Assembly: GCA_002377855.1 (NCBI GenBank)
Contig: DFQQ01000041.1
Location: 1-64,000 of the forward strand
From: Acidovorax delafieldii
GTDB lineage: Bacteria > Pseudomonadota > Gammaproteobacteria > Burkholderiales > Burkholderiaceae_C
Reading direction: 5' to 3'
DNA length: 64,000 nucleotides
The position numbers and the translations under genes are program-made. The stretch's first letter is position 1; each line of letters begins with the position of its first letter. Of this stretch, positions 26,338 to 36,546 are shown piece by piece. The notes beneath the pieces are model-generated. The model had not been told where the DNA came from. It saw only the letters and a program-made list of their open reading frames with translations, and searched no databases.

Positions 26338-27189
26338 TTACAGCTCCAGCCGGCGGCAGATCTCCAGCGTCGCCGCACTTTGGTTCATGGTGTAGAAGTG
26401 CAATGCAGGTACGCCCGCACTGCGCAACTGATCACACAGATCGGTCACCACGTCCAAGCCAAAAGCCTTGATGCTGGCGGTGTCGTCGCCAAACCCCTGC
26501 AGGCGCAACCGGATCCAGCGGGGAATCTCGGCACCACACGCGTCAGAAAAACGCATCAACTGCGTGGAGCTGGAAATTGGCATGATGCCGGGCACCACGG
26601 GAATGTCCGCGCCCAGCTTCTGCGTGTCTTCCACAAAGCGGAAATAGGCATCGCTGTTGTAGAAATACTGGGTAATTGCCGCGTCAGCACCTGCGCGCAC
26701 TTTGGCCGCGTACGCCTTGAGGTCCGATTCGGGCGAACGCGCCTGCGGGTGCACCTCAGGGTATGCGGCCACTTCGATGTGAAAGTCGCGCCCGGTCTCT
26801 TCGCGGATGAAAGCCACCAAGTCGCTGGCGTACTGGAACTCTCCGCCCGCGCCATAGCCGCTGGGCAAATCGCCGCGCAAAGCCACCAGCCGCCGCACGC
26901 CCATGGCCTTGAGCACGGTGAGTTGTTCGCGCACCGACTGGCGCGTGGCCCCAATGCACGAAAAATGGGATGCAGCACTGACCCCCTCCGACAGAATCTC
27001 CTTCACCGTGGAGAAAGTGCCCTCTTGCGTCGAGCCCCCTGCGCCATAAGTCACGGAGCAAAACTCGGGGTGCAAGGCATACAGCTGCTGGCGCACGGCG
27101 CGCAGCTTGGTGGCTCCCTCAGCCGTTTTCGGGGGGAAGAATTCCAGGCTCACCGGAAAACCGGTGGCTTCGGTCTTGGCAGCGTTCAT
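26338..27189 (-). CDS. metF: Methylenetetrahydrofolate reductase
   Basis: 283 residues, an FAD-dependent TIM barrel reducing 5,10-methylene-THF to 5-methyl-THF for methionine synthesis. Seen: SLEFFPPKT near the N-terminus, SVTYGAGGS, LVALRGDLP, AAITQYFYN, VPGIMPISS and the LHFYTMNQS end. The ATG overlaps the tlyA stop by 4 nt, indicating translational coupling. ahcY lies two genes upstream, making a methyl-cycle cluster. Confidence 0.96.
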   Translation of the reverse strand: MNAAKTEATGFPVSLEFFPPKTAEGATKLRAVRQQLYALHPEFCSVTYGAGGSTQEGTFSTVKEILSEGVSAASHFSCIGATRQSVREQLTVLKAMGVRRLVALRGDLPSGYGAGGEFQYASDLVAFIREETGRDFHIEVAAYPEVHPQARSPESDLKAYAAKVRAGADAAITQYFYNSDAYFRFVEDTQKLGADIPVVPGIMPISSSTQLMRFSDACGAEIPRWIRLRLQGFGDDTASIKAFGLDVVTDLCDQLRSAGVPALHFYTMNQSAATLEICRRLEL

Positions 27190-28187
27190 GCGGCCCTCCT
27201 TGCATCAACAAAAAACTCCCGGTTTCCGTCGCCGCCGTGAATGGGGCTGTCAATCCACGCCAACACCTGCAAGCCCACCTCGGCGCAGCAATCGCGGATG
27301 CGCTTTTCCACCACGGCGTAAAGCGTCTCGTCGCGCACAATGCCGCCCTTGCCTACCTGGCCGGGCTGCAGCTCAAACTGGGGCTTGACCAGCACGAGCA
27401 GCCGGCCTTCGGGCGCCAAAAATGGCACCAGGGCGGGCAGCACCAGCGTCAACGAAATGAACGACAAATCCCCGGTGATCACATCGAAAACCGGTGTGAT
27501 CACCACATCTTCCCTTCCGGCCTTGCGCTGGCGCATGACAGGCAAAGTGCCTTCGGCGCGCGCCCTTTCCTTCGCGGCGCGCTCGGCCTTGAAGTTCTCT
27601 ATTTCCTGCTCTTTTGCATCGTCGCTGTCGTCGTATTCTTCATCCACCAGCCCGCCGTTGCGCATCCAGCTGTAAGGAGCCACCGGCTGGGTCTCGTTGT
27701 CGTCGCCGTCCTGCACCCGCTCTTCAGACAACGCGGCTTCACAACCCTCCAACAACGATTCGGCAGTCATCGCCCGCGCATTCAGCCCTTCAACCCCCAC
27801 CACACGGGGGTCATCGCGCAAGCGCTCGTGCAATTGCCCATGGCCCACGTCCACACCAATGACCTGGGCGGCGCCATGCTGCAGCAGGCAGTCGGTGAAC
27901 CCCCCAGTGCTCTGGCCGACGTCCAGGCAGCGCAAACCCTTCACCAGGAGACCCGTCGCCTTCAGCGCGCCCTCGAGCTTGAGCCCGCCACGCGAGATGT
28001 ATTTGGCCTCGGCATCGTCCAGCAAGCGCACCTCCGCCATGGGCGGAATATCGTCACCGTTCTTTACCACCTTGTTCCAAGCGGACAGCGGCGTCAGGCG
28101 CCATTCCACCCCCGAGGCGATCAAGCGCTGTGCTTGTGAGCGCGTGGCGGCCTGGCCGCCTTCCACCAAGAAAACATCTGCGCGCAT
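27186..28187 (-). CDS. tlyA: TlyA family rRNA (2'-O-ribose) methyltransferase
   Basis: 333 residues, longer than the usual roughly 250-270. Order: S4 RNA-binding domain (RADVFLVEGGQAATRSQAQR), KYISRGGLKLEGAL, SAM-binding CLDVGQSTGGFTDCLLQHGA and FDVITGDLSFISL. Between about residues 150 and 228 there is a charged insertion rich in Asp, Glu, Lys and Arg. Homologues methylate 16S/23S rRNA; older annotations say hemolysin. It lies between ahcY and metF on the same strand. Confidence 0.9.
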   Translation of the reverse strand: MRADVFLVEGGQAATRSQAQRLIASGVEWRLTPLSAWNKVVKNGDDIPPMAEVRLLDDAEAKYISRGGLKLEGALKATGLLVKGLRCLDVGQSTGGFTDCLLQHGAAQVIGVDVGHGQLHERLRDDPRVVGVEGLNARAMTAESLLEGCEAALSEERVQDGDDNETQPVAPYSWMRNGGLVDEEYDDSDDAKEQEIENFKAERAAKERARAEGTLPVMRQRKAGREDVVITPVFDVITGDLSFISLTLVLPALVPFLAPEGRLLVLVKPQFELQPGQVGKGGIVRDETLYAVVEKRIRDCCAEVGLQVLAWIDSPIHGGDGNREFFVDARRAA

Positions 28188-28220
28188 GCGTACTCTCTCG
28201 TCCTGCGACGGAAATTGAAG

Positions 28221-28281
28221 TAAAAACAGGCCCTAGCGCTTATTCCATAAGCGCTAGCAGCTCCTAAATCAGGAGCATTTA
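28221..28281 (+). repeat. Two-hairpin repeat, copy D (compensatory stem)
   Basis: Hairpin 1 is a perfect 10-bp stem TAGCGCTTAT / ATAAGCGCTA (28234-28256). Hairpin 2 reads GCTCCT / AGGAGC (28260-28276) where other copies have GCTAT / ATAGC. Both arms changed together, which supports selection on structure. It lies between ahcY and tlyA. Confidence 0.75.
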
Positions 28282-28295
28282 GCTCCCACCAAGGC

Positions 28296-29732
<1,437 letters not shown>

Positions 29733-29800
29733 GGTGTGCTCCAAAGCATGTTTGAAAAGCCACTTGACGGGGAAAGATGCAACTCACCACACGAAAAGTG

Positions 29801-29873
29801 GATGAGCGTCGTTGCTTGATGACTCCGAGCCTCACGTCCCGCAAATGACAGGGGACGCTGCAACGCTCCTCGG
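29801..29873 (-). promoter_or_regulatory. SAH riboswitch (ahcY leader)
   Basis: On the minus strand the leader begins CCGAGGAGCGTTGCAGCG, contains GAGGCTCGG and ends GCAACGACGCTC, matching the conserved core of the S-adenosylhomocysteine riboswitch found upstream of ahcY in beta- and gammaproteobacteria. The two ends pair (GAGCGTTGC with GCAACG...CTC) and CCGAG pairs with CTCGG. It switches expression on when SAH is high. Confidence 0.92.
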
Positions 29874-29881
29874 ATGGGCGG

Positions 29882-29887
29882 ATTATA
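29882..29887 (-). promoter_or_regulatory. -10 box of the ahcY promoter
   Basis: Consensus TATAAT on the minus strand. A start 7-8 nt downstream would coincide with the first base of the SAH riboswitch. No good -35 is visible. Confidence 0.6.
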
Positions 29888-30165
29888 AAAGCAGTCCAAA
29901 AAACCCGTCCCGCCCACGGGCCGCAACTGGGTACCAGTAGCGGACGGCATGCGGCGCGGCCGGTGCTTTCCAGCCCTGTGCAACGTGCCCACTGGACCAA
30001 GACAGCGGAGAACCGAAGCGCCGCAGCCCACCTGCTCGATCGCGTTTCACGCATAGGTAAAATCTTTGTCAACAGCCGCCTCGCTCCCGCGCAGAATGCG
30101 GCCCCGCACCCCCTGATTGGGCACAGCGCACATTGCAGTGCTGGCTCTTACCCATTGGAATCCCT

Positions 30166-31794
30166 GTGTCTTACGCCCTAGAAACCCGGCGCCGCCGTAC
30201 CTTTGCCATCATTTCCCACCCTGACGCGGGTAAAACGACGCTGACAGAAAAGCTCCTGCTGTTCTCGGGCGCGATCCAGATCGCCGGTGCGGTGAAGGGC
30301 CGCAAGGCCAGCCGCCACGCCACGTCCGACTGGATGGAGATCGAAAAGCAGCGCGGCATCTCGGTGGCCTCATCCGTCATGCAGATGTTGTACCGCGAGC
30401 ACGTGATCAACCTGCTCGACACCCCCGGCCACAAGGACTTCTCGGAAGACACCTACCGCGTGCTCACCGCCGTCGATTCCGCGCTGATGGTGATCGACGC
30501 CGCCAACGGTGTGGAAGCGCAGACGCGCCGCCTGATCGAGGTCTGCCGCCAGCGCGACACGCCCATCATCACCTTCGTCAACAAGATGGACCGCGAAGTG
30601 CGCGACCCGCTGGACATCATGGACGAGGTCGAGCGCGAACTGGGCATGCCCTGCTGCCCCATGACCTGGCCGGTAGGCCAGGGCAAGAGCTTTGGCGGCA
30701 TCATCAACCTGCGCACCCATTCGATGACTGTGTTCGAGTCAGGCAGCGAGCGTCGCCCCCAGGACTTCGAATCCATTCCGCTGACCGATGTGGATGCACT
30801 GCGCGCTCGCTTCGGTGCTGAGTTTGATGCGGCCCTGGAAAGCATGGAACTCGCCACCGGCGCGTCACCCGCTTGGGACCACGAAGCCTTCTTGGCGGGC
30901 AAGCTGACCCCCGTGTTCTTCGGCTCGGGCGTCAACAACTTCGGCGTGATGGAAGTGCTGGACGCCCTGGTCGACATGGCCCCGCCGCCCGGCCCGCGCG
31001 TGAGCACGCTCGAAGTGAACAGGCAGCCCGTGGTCAAGACCATCCAACCCGAAGACGAGGGTTTTGCGGGCGTCGTCTTCAAGGTGCAGGCCAACATGGA
31101 TGCCAACCACCGCGACCGCATCGCCTTCGTGCGCGTGGCTTCGGGCAAGTACATGCCGGGCATGAAGCTCAAGGTGCAGCGTACCGGCAAAGAGCTGCGC
31201 CCCACATCGGTCGTGACCTTCATGTCGCAGCGCCGCGAGGCGGTGGAAGAAGCCTACGCGGGCGACATCATCGGCTTTACCACCCACGGCGGCGTGCAGT
31301 TGGGCGACACCATCACCGACGGCGCCAACCTGCAGTTCACCGGCCTGCCTTTCTTCGCGCCCGAAATGTTCATGACCGTGGTGCTCAAGAATCCCCTGCG
31401 CACCAAGCAGCTCCAGCAGGGCCTGGCCCAGCTGGGTGAGGAAGGCGCGATCCAAGTCTTCAAGCCCGACGCCGGCGGCAACATGCTGCTGGGCGCCGTG
31501 GGCCAGCTGCAGTTTGAAGTGGTGCAGCACCGCCTGAAAGCCGAATACGACGCTGATGTGCGCCTGGAAGGCTGCCAGTACACGGGAGCCCGCTGGATTA
31601 CCGCAGACACTCCAGCCGAACTGCGCGAGTTTGAAAACGCCTACCCCCTGCGGATGGCGCACGACGCGGCCAATACCTTGGCCTATCTGTGCACGTCACC
31701 GTATGACGTGCGGTTGGCGCAGGAACGGTTTCCGAAGATTCACTTCCATCCGCTGCGGGAGCATGCGGGGTTGGCGTTGCAAAAGGCGGGCTGA
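30166..31794 (+). CDS. prfC: Peptide chain release factor 3
   Basis: 542 residues, the GTPase that removes RF1/RF2 after termination. The GTG at 30166 with GGAA upstream gives (V)SYALETRRRRTFAIISHPDA, which aligns with known RF3 starts; the frame is open to 30133 without support. GTPase motifs: HPDAGKTTLTEKLL (G1), DTPGHKD (G3), NKMD (G4). The domain organisation and length match RF3 rather than EF-G. Confidence 0.96.
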   Translation: MSYALETRRRRTFAIISHPDAGKTTLTEKLLLFSGAIQIAGAVKGRKASRHATSDWMEIEKQRGISVASSVMQMLYREHVINLLDTPGHKDFSEDTYRVLTAVDSALMVIDAANGVEAQTRRLIEVCRQRDTPIITFVNKMDREVRDPLDIMDEVERELGMPCCPMTWPVGQGKSFGGIINLRTHSMTVFESGSERRPQDFESIPLTDVDALRARFGAEFDAALESMELATGASPAWDHEAFLAGKLTPVFFGSGVNNFGVMEVLDALVDMAPPPGPRVSTLEVNRQPVVKTIQPEDEGFAGVVFKVQANMDANHRDRIAFVRVASGKYMPGMKLKVQRTGKELRPTSVVTFMSQRREAVEEAYAGDIIGFTTHGGVQLGDTITDGANLQFTGLPFFAPEMFMTVVLKNPLRTKQLQQGLAQLGEEGAIQVFKPDAGGNMLLGAVGQLQFEVVQHRLKAEYDADVRLEGCQYTGARWITADTPAELREFENAYPLRMAHDAANTLAYLCTSPYDVRLAQERFPKIHFHPLREHAGLALQKAG

Positions 31795-31800
31795 AGCAGC

Positions 31801-32631
31801 ATGTCGCCCCTGGACTACTGGCCGCTGGCGGCCCGCCGCGATGTGGTGGGCATCTTCACCGACATCGACGACACGCTGACCACCGAAGGCGCGATCACGC
31901 CCGATGCGCTGCAGGCCCTGACGGACCTCAAGGCGGCGGGCCTCGTGGTCATCCCCATCACCGGGCGGCCGATCGGATGGTGCACACCCTTCATGGCAGC
32001 CCGCACGGGCGCGGCCTGGCCGGTCGATGCCATGGTGGCGGAAAACGGGGCCGTGGCGTTCGTCCAAGGGACGGGGACGCAACCGCAGCCGGCCAAGCTC
32101 TACCAGCAGGATACCGCCACACGCCATGCCAACCAGGCACGGATGCGCGCGGTGGCCGCCCTGGTGGCGGTCGAGGTGCCGGGCGTGGCGCTGAGCCGCG
32201 ACAGTGCGGGGCGCGAAACCGACCTCGCGTTTGACTACGCCGAGTTCGACCGGCACCCGCCTGAAACCGTAGCGCAAGTGCTGACTGTGCTGCAGCGCGC
32301 AGGCATGCAGACCACTGTGAGCAGCATCCATATCCACGGCTGCTTTGGCGATTTCAACAAATGGCAGGGCGCGCGCTGGATCGTGCGCGAACTGCTGGGG
32401 CGCGACTTGACGCAGGAGCTGGACCGCTGGGTGTTCGTGGGCGATTCAGGCAACGACCAAGCGATGTTCGAGCAGTTCACCCACAGCGTGGGCGTGGCCA
32501 ACATCGCGCGGTTCGTTCCCCAGCTCACACACCTGCCGCGTTACGTGGCGCGCGGCGAGCGCGGCGCCGGCTTTGCCGAGGTGGCGCAAGCGCTGCTCGC
32601 GCCACGGACCCACTGCGACTCTGCTCCCTAA
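31801..32631 (+). CDS. HAD-IIB family sugar-phosphate phosphatase
   Basis: 276 residues. HAD motif I FTDIDDTLTTEG (residues about 19-30), motif II/III region ITGRP, and motif IV FVGDSGNDQAMF. The C2B cap places it with sucrose-6-phosphate, trehalose-6-phosphate or mannosyl-3-phosphoglycerate phosphatases; the substrate is not assignable. It starts 6 nt after prfC and is likely co-transcribed. Confidence 0.85.
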   Translation: MSPLDYWPLAARRDVVGIFTDIDDTLTTEGAITPDALQALTDLKAAGLVVIPITGRPIGWCTPFMAARTGAAWPVDAMVAENGAVAFVQGTGTQPQPAKLYQQDTATRHANQARMRAVAALVAVEVPGVALSRDSAGRETDLAFDYAEFDRHPPETVAQVLTVLQRAGMQTTVSSIHIHGCFGDFNKWQGARWIVRELLGRDLTQELDRWVFVGDSGNDQAMFEQFTHSVGVANIARFVPQLTHLPRYVARGERGAGFAEVAQALLAPRTHCDSAP

Positions 32632-32646
32632 CGTAATCTTCCGAGG

Positions 32647-32715
32647 GAAATTTGACTCAAAGCGGGCTATAAGGCTTTATGGGAAAGCGCTGGCAGCTAT
32701 CTTATTTATAGCAAT
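32647..32715 (+). repeat. Two-hairpin repeat, copy E
   Basis: Contains AAAGCGCTGGCAGCTAT and GCTAT / ATAGC arms (32696-32700 / 32708-32712). The first stem is imperfect. It lies after the HAD phosphatase gene without overlapping it. Confidence 0.6.
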
Positions 32716-32736
32716 TGCCAGCAAGGCGGGGACCCC

Positions 32737-32901
32737 TCACTTCATCAGGAACAGATCCGTGTCCGGCGCAAGACAGGCGTGCAGAGGCAACAAGGCGCCG
32801 CCCAGAGCGCGGGCGTCTGGGCCAATGCGGCCCAGTTCCAGTGGGAGCGGCGGTGCCTGCAGGCCCCCACAGTCGTAAGCCCGCGGGGACTCAGGCACGT
32901 T
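32737..32901 (-). pseudogene. Remnant of a ROK-family protein (C-terminal end)
   Basis: A 54-codon minus-strand stretch ending in TGA (32737-32739) reads LELGRIGPDARALGGALLPL and then HACLAPDTDLFLMK, the pattern of the C-terminus of ROK-type regulators or sugar kinases. An in-frame stop at 32908-32910 closes it upstream and no ROK body (glucose-binding or zinc motifs) is found. It appears to be the residue of a deleted gene in the gap 32632-33012, which otherwise holds only copy E of the repeat. Confidence 0.55.
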
Positions 32902-33012
32902 CCCCGGTCATCGCCTGCAGCATCATAGGCGCGGCCGTGACACCCAGCTGAGCTGCGCCCCCGGTGCCAGGACAGGGACGGCAGGACGGTGGGGGTGCTG
33001 CGGTTCTAGCGG

Positions 33013-34533
33013 TTACTCGGCGGCGGGCTTGCGGGCCCGGCTGCGTGAGCGGGCGGGTACTTTGGCGGGGGCGACAGGCTCCGCGTCAGGAGTAATGGAC
33101 TGTGGAGCGACCTCGGCCAGAGGCTCTGCGCCCACGACATCGCCTGCTTCAAACGCGGCCTGCGCACCACGTGCACCCCGTGCACGGGGCGCGGCGGCTT
33201 TGCTGCGGCCCATAGCTGCCTTGGCACCCTCCCCACCGCGCGTACGGCTGCGGCGAGGCGCCGCCGCCTCGGCGTTATCGTCCTTGAGGGACGTGCGCTC
33301 CGCAGCGGCATCGGTGCCATCCGGGGCTTCGGAGCGCGCATCGCGCTCCAGCGTGCTGTCCATCATAGGCTCTAACAGCGCGGTCTCAGGGGCCACGGGC
33401 TGGCTGAAATAGCGGCTGGCCGGGCGCTCAGACGGCACATCGGCCTGCCCGAACTCGGACTTTTCGGGCTCGTTGTGCGCCTCGTAGCGCGACTCGCTGC
33501 GCGGCGCAGGGCGAACGCCTGCACGGTCGGCCGCTTCGTTGCGCCGGCCTCGGTTCCTTACCGACGGGCCCTGGCTTTCGCCAGTGTCAGAACGCAACTC
33601 AGGCGCCGTCGCCACAGCATGGAAATCGTGCCGCGTGGCCCCGCCCTGGCTCGCGTGCTCAGCCGCTCCTTCAGGCCGTGCCTGCGTCGCAGCCACGGCC
33701 GGCTGGCCATGGCTGCGGAACACATACGCCCCCGACTTCTCATCGCGCCCAAACTCCAGCAGCCCCCGCGCTTGCGCCTCTTCCAGCAGATTGCCGAAGG
33801 TACGAAAGCCATAGCGGCCTTCGCTGAAATCGGGCTTGCGGCGCTTGATGGCTTCTTTGAGCACTGACGCCCATATCTTGCCGCTGTCGCCACGCTCTGA
33901 CAGCAGCGCCTCGAAGGTTTCGGCAGCCAACTCCACACCCTGGGTGCGACGCGCGTCCTGGGTTTCCTTGCGGCTGCGCTCCTCTTCAGGACTGCGGCGC
34001 TGGGCTGGCGGGTTGCTGGCGCCAGGGCTTTGGCGGCGGGCCTGGGCGCGCTGGTTTTCGCGCACCAAGTCGTCATAGAAGATGAACTCGTCGCAGTTGG
34101 CGATCAAGAGGTCGGATGTGGATTGCTTCACGCCCACGCCGATCACCTGCTTGTTGTTCTCGCGCAGTTTGGAGACCAGTGGCGAAAAGTCCGAATCTCC
34201 GCTGATGATGACGAAGGTGTTGACGTGCGACTTGGTGTAGCAAAGGTCCAGCGCGTCCACCACCAAGCGGATGTCGGCCGAGTTCTTGCCCGACTGGCGC
34301 ACATGCGGAATCTCGATCAGCTCGAAATTCGCCTCGTGCATCGTGGCCTTGAAGCCCTTGTAGCGCTCCCAGTCGCAATAGGCTTTCTTGACCACGATGG
34401 AGCCCTTGAGCAGCAGGCGCTCCAGGACGGGCTTGATGTCGAATTTTTCGTACTGCGCATCGCGCACGCCCAGGGCGACGTTTTCAAAGTCGCAGAACAA
34501 GGCCATGCTGATGCTGTCGGAAGGAGATGCCAT
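33013..34533 (-). CDS. NYN domain / OST-HTH (LOTUS) protein, LabA-DUF88 type
   Basis: 506 residues from the ATG at 34533. N-terminal NYN (PIN-like) RNase fold: acidic residues in LFCDFENVA, NSADIRLVVDALDL and IISGDSDFSPL, with the VGVKQSTSDLLIANCDEFIF end typical of the DUF88 group. After a charged linker, about residues 195-270 form an OST-HTH-like domain (WASVLKEAIKRRKPDFSE, FGNLLEEAQARGLL). The remaining half is a low-complexity Arg/Ala/Glu/Pro-rich tail. Likely an RNA-processing or RNA-binding enzyme; the target is unknown. Confidence 0.85.
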   Translation of the reverse strand: MASPSDSISMALFCDFENVALGVRDAQYEKFDIKPVLERLLLKGSIVVKKAYCDWERYKGFKATMHEANFELIEIPHVRQSGKNSADIRLVVDALDLCYTKSHVNTFVIISGDSDFSPLVSKLRENNKQVIGVGVKQSTSDLLIANCDEFIFYDDLVRENQRAQARRQSPGASNPPAQRRSPEEERSRKETQDARRTQGVELAAETFEALLSERGDSGKIWASVLKEAIKRRKPDFSEGRYGFRTFGNLLEEAQARGLLEFGRDEKSGAYVFRSHGQPAVAATQARPEGAAEHASQGGATRHDFHAVATAPELRSDTGESQGPSVRNRGRRNEAADRAGVRPAPRSESRYEAHNEPEKSEFGQADVPSERPASRYFSQPVAPETALLEPMMDSTLERDARSEAPDGTDAAAERTSLKDDNAEAAAPRRSRTRGGEGAKAAMGRSKAAAPRARGARGAQAAFEAGDVVGAEPLAEVAPQSITPDAEPVAPAKVPARSRSRARKPAAE

Positions 34534-34808
34534 AGGTGTGTGGTGCCGTTCAATGCAGAGGCAGATCATCACACGGAAACCCCAATGCCCCGAATGTCCG
34601 TCGTACTGAGCAATGGATCAGGCTGCAGGCGCCACCCCAGGCGGCAAAAAACGTGAGGCCACTGCGCCACGCACGCAGCCCGGTGCGAACCATTCAAACG
34701 CCTCCGCCGCCGAGGGCGCCCGGCGGCTGACACCAACCTGGGCGGGCAGCTCTGGGCCTCGGCGGCTGCCCAGGCATGCAGCAGCACTGCTTACCGGGGC
34801 GGCGCGCG

Positions 34809-35771
34809 TTACAGCGGCTTGGCGAGCCCCAGCTTCTCGACCAAGGCCTTCTCGCGCGCGAAGGTGTCGGCCGCAAACTTCTGGTAGGCGGCAGAGCTCA
34901 TGTACATGGGCACCATGTCGTAGCGCGCCAAAGCGGTTTTGTAACTGTCGAGCTCCATCGCTTGCTTGAAGGCATCGTGCAGGCGCTTGACTACGGCCGC
35001 AGGCGTGCCCTTGGGGGCGCCAATCCCAAACGGTGAGTTCTGCACCAGGTTCAGGCCCAGTTCCTTGAGCGTGGGTGCGTCAGGGAACTTCGCCAGGCGC
35101 TCCGCGCCCCAGGTATTGAGCACGCGCAGCTTGCCGGCCTCCACCTGCGGCGCGAAGCCAGTGGAATCGGCCGCAGCCATGATCTGCCCACCCAGAATGG
35201 ATTGCATCAAGTCGGCGCTGCCCTTGTACGGCACATGCAGCAGTTCAATGCCCAGTTGCTGAGCAATCAGTTCCATGGTGAGGTGCGGGCTGGTCATGGT
35301 GCCCGTGGAGCCGTAGCTCAACTTGCCTGGATTGGCCTTGGCCCACGCCACGAAGTGCGTCCACGTCTTCAGAGGCGAATCGGCGGGCACCACCACGCCA
35401 AAGGCATAGCCCGTGACGTTGATCACATAGCTGATGTCCTTGACCGGGTCCCAGTTGATTTTGGTGGTGTAGGGCAGGCGGAACACGCCCAACGGGATCT
35501 GGGCAACGGTGTACCCGTCGGGCTGCGCGCTCTGCAGCGCTTGGGCAGGCAACGTGCCGCCGGCGCCGGGCTTGTTTTCGACGATGACGGGCTGACCCAA
35601 TATTTTGCCGGCACTGTCGGCCAGCGAACGCATGGTGATGTCCGTGGGGCCGCCCGCGGGGAAGGCGATCACCAGCTTGATGGGCTTGCTGGGAAAACTC
35701 TGGGCCTGCGCAATGAACGCGGGGGCGGCAAGGCTGGCGGCTCCCCATTGAATGATCTTGCGGCGTTGCAT
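34809..35771 (-). CDS. Bug/TctC family tripartite tricarboxylate transporter receptor
   Basis: 320 residues from the ATG at 35771 with GGAG 6 nt ahead. A twin-arginine-like signal (MQRRKIIQWGAASLAAPAF) ends near AQAQS. The mature domain has Bug hallmarks: PIKLVIAFPAGGPTD, ENKPGAGG and LHVPYKGSADLMQSILGGQI. The protein binds a carboxylate in the periplasm. No TctA/TctB membrane partners are nearby, as is common for the expanded Bug families of Burkholderiales. Confidence 0.92.
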   Translation of the reverse strand: MQRRKIIQWGAASLAAPAFIAQAQSFPSKPIKLVIAFPAGGPTDITMRSLADSAGKILGQPVIVENKPGAGGTLPAQALQSAQPDGYTVAQIPLGVFRLPYTTKINWDPVKDISYVINVTGYAFGVVVPADSPLKTWTHFVAWAKANPGKLSYGSTGTMTSPHLTMELIAQQLGIELLHVPYKGSADLMQSILGGQIMAAADSTGFAPQVEAGKLRVLNTWGAERLAKFPDAPTLKELGLNLVQNSPFGIGAPKGTPAAVVKRLHDAFKQAMELDSYKTALARYDMVPMYMSSAAYQKFAADTFAREKALVEKLGLAKPL

Positions 35772-35985
35772 GAAGGCTCCTGAAAACACGAAAATACAGA
35801 CCGCTCCATTGGACGCGAGCCCTGGGCCAAGCGCATGCAGGAAACCCCCTAGCCCCTGTCGCCAACGCGCCAGGGCGATCCCCGACGGGAGCCCCCACCC
35901 ACGCGCGCACAACCTGCCTCAAGCAGGCAGAGCCAGCATCCCAGCGGTCGCTGCGCGCTCGGCTTTGGGCCGCCCGAAGGCGCGC

Positions 35986-36417
35986 TCACGCCTTGTACGT
36001 GGACAGCAAAATGCTCGTTTCCGTGTTGGCAATGCCCGCCGTGAGGCGAATGCGGGTGAGCGCCGCGTCAAAGAACTCGAGGCTTTCGGCACGCACCTCG
36101 GCCACCACGTCCCAGCGGCCATTCGTCGTGTGCAGCGTGCCCACCGCAGGCTCTCCTCGCAACGCATGGATGACATCGGAGGCGGCGTTGCCCTCTACAG
36201 CGATGCTCATCCAAGCACGGATGCGTTGGGGCTCAGAGTCGGGGCGCAGGCGCACCGTGTAGCCGGTGATCACCCCGCCCTCTTCCATCTTGCGCAAGCG
36301 GCTTTGCACCGTGCCACGCGCAAGGCGCAGTTTTTGCGCCAGTGCGGCCACCGGGGTACGTGCATCGGCACGCAGAATGCTGAGGATTTCGCGGTCGGTG
36401 TCGTCAAGGCTGTTCAT
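35986..36417 (-). CDS. Lrp/AsnC family transcriptional regulator
   Basis: 143 residues. N-terminal HTH (DREILSILRADARTPVAALA, then RLARGTVQSRLRKMEEGGVI) and a RAM domain (IRAWMSIAVEGN, GRWDVVAEVRAESLEFFD, TETSILLSTYK). It is not closely similar to the regulator at 8437. The neighbouring Bug receptor 214 nt downstream may be a target. Confidence 0.9.
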   Translation of the reverse strand: MNSLDDTDREILSILRADARTPVAALAQKLRLARGTVQSRLRKMEEGGVITGYTVRLRPDSEPQRIRAWMSIAVEGNAASDVIHALRGEPAVGTLHTTNGRWDVVAEVRAESLEFFDAALTRIRLTAGIANTETSILLSTYKA

Positions 36418-36479
36418 GAACGCTGGTGGATGGGCTTGGGGACGGCATCATGGCACGAACGTACACATTCACAAATTCA

Positions 36480-36546
36480 AGTCAAAAGACCCTGCAGCGC
36501 TTAATACATAAGCGCCAACAGCTATAACTTCAATAGCAAATCAAAT
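36480..36546 (+). repeat. Two-hairpin repeat, copy F
   Basis: GCGCTTA / TAAGCGC (36497-36503 / 36509-36515) and GCTAT / ATAGC (36521-36525 / 36533-36537) hairpins and an AAATCAA tail. The tail supplies the TGA stop of the minus-strand cysteine-cluster gene (36541-36543). Confidence 0.75.

Noticed and set aside
34534..34808. Possible small gene between the Bug receptor and the NYN gene (72 codons, minus)
   Set aside because: Arg/Pro-rich translation without start signals or homology features.
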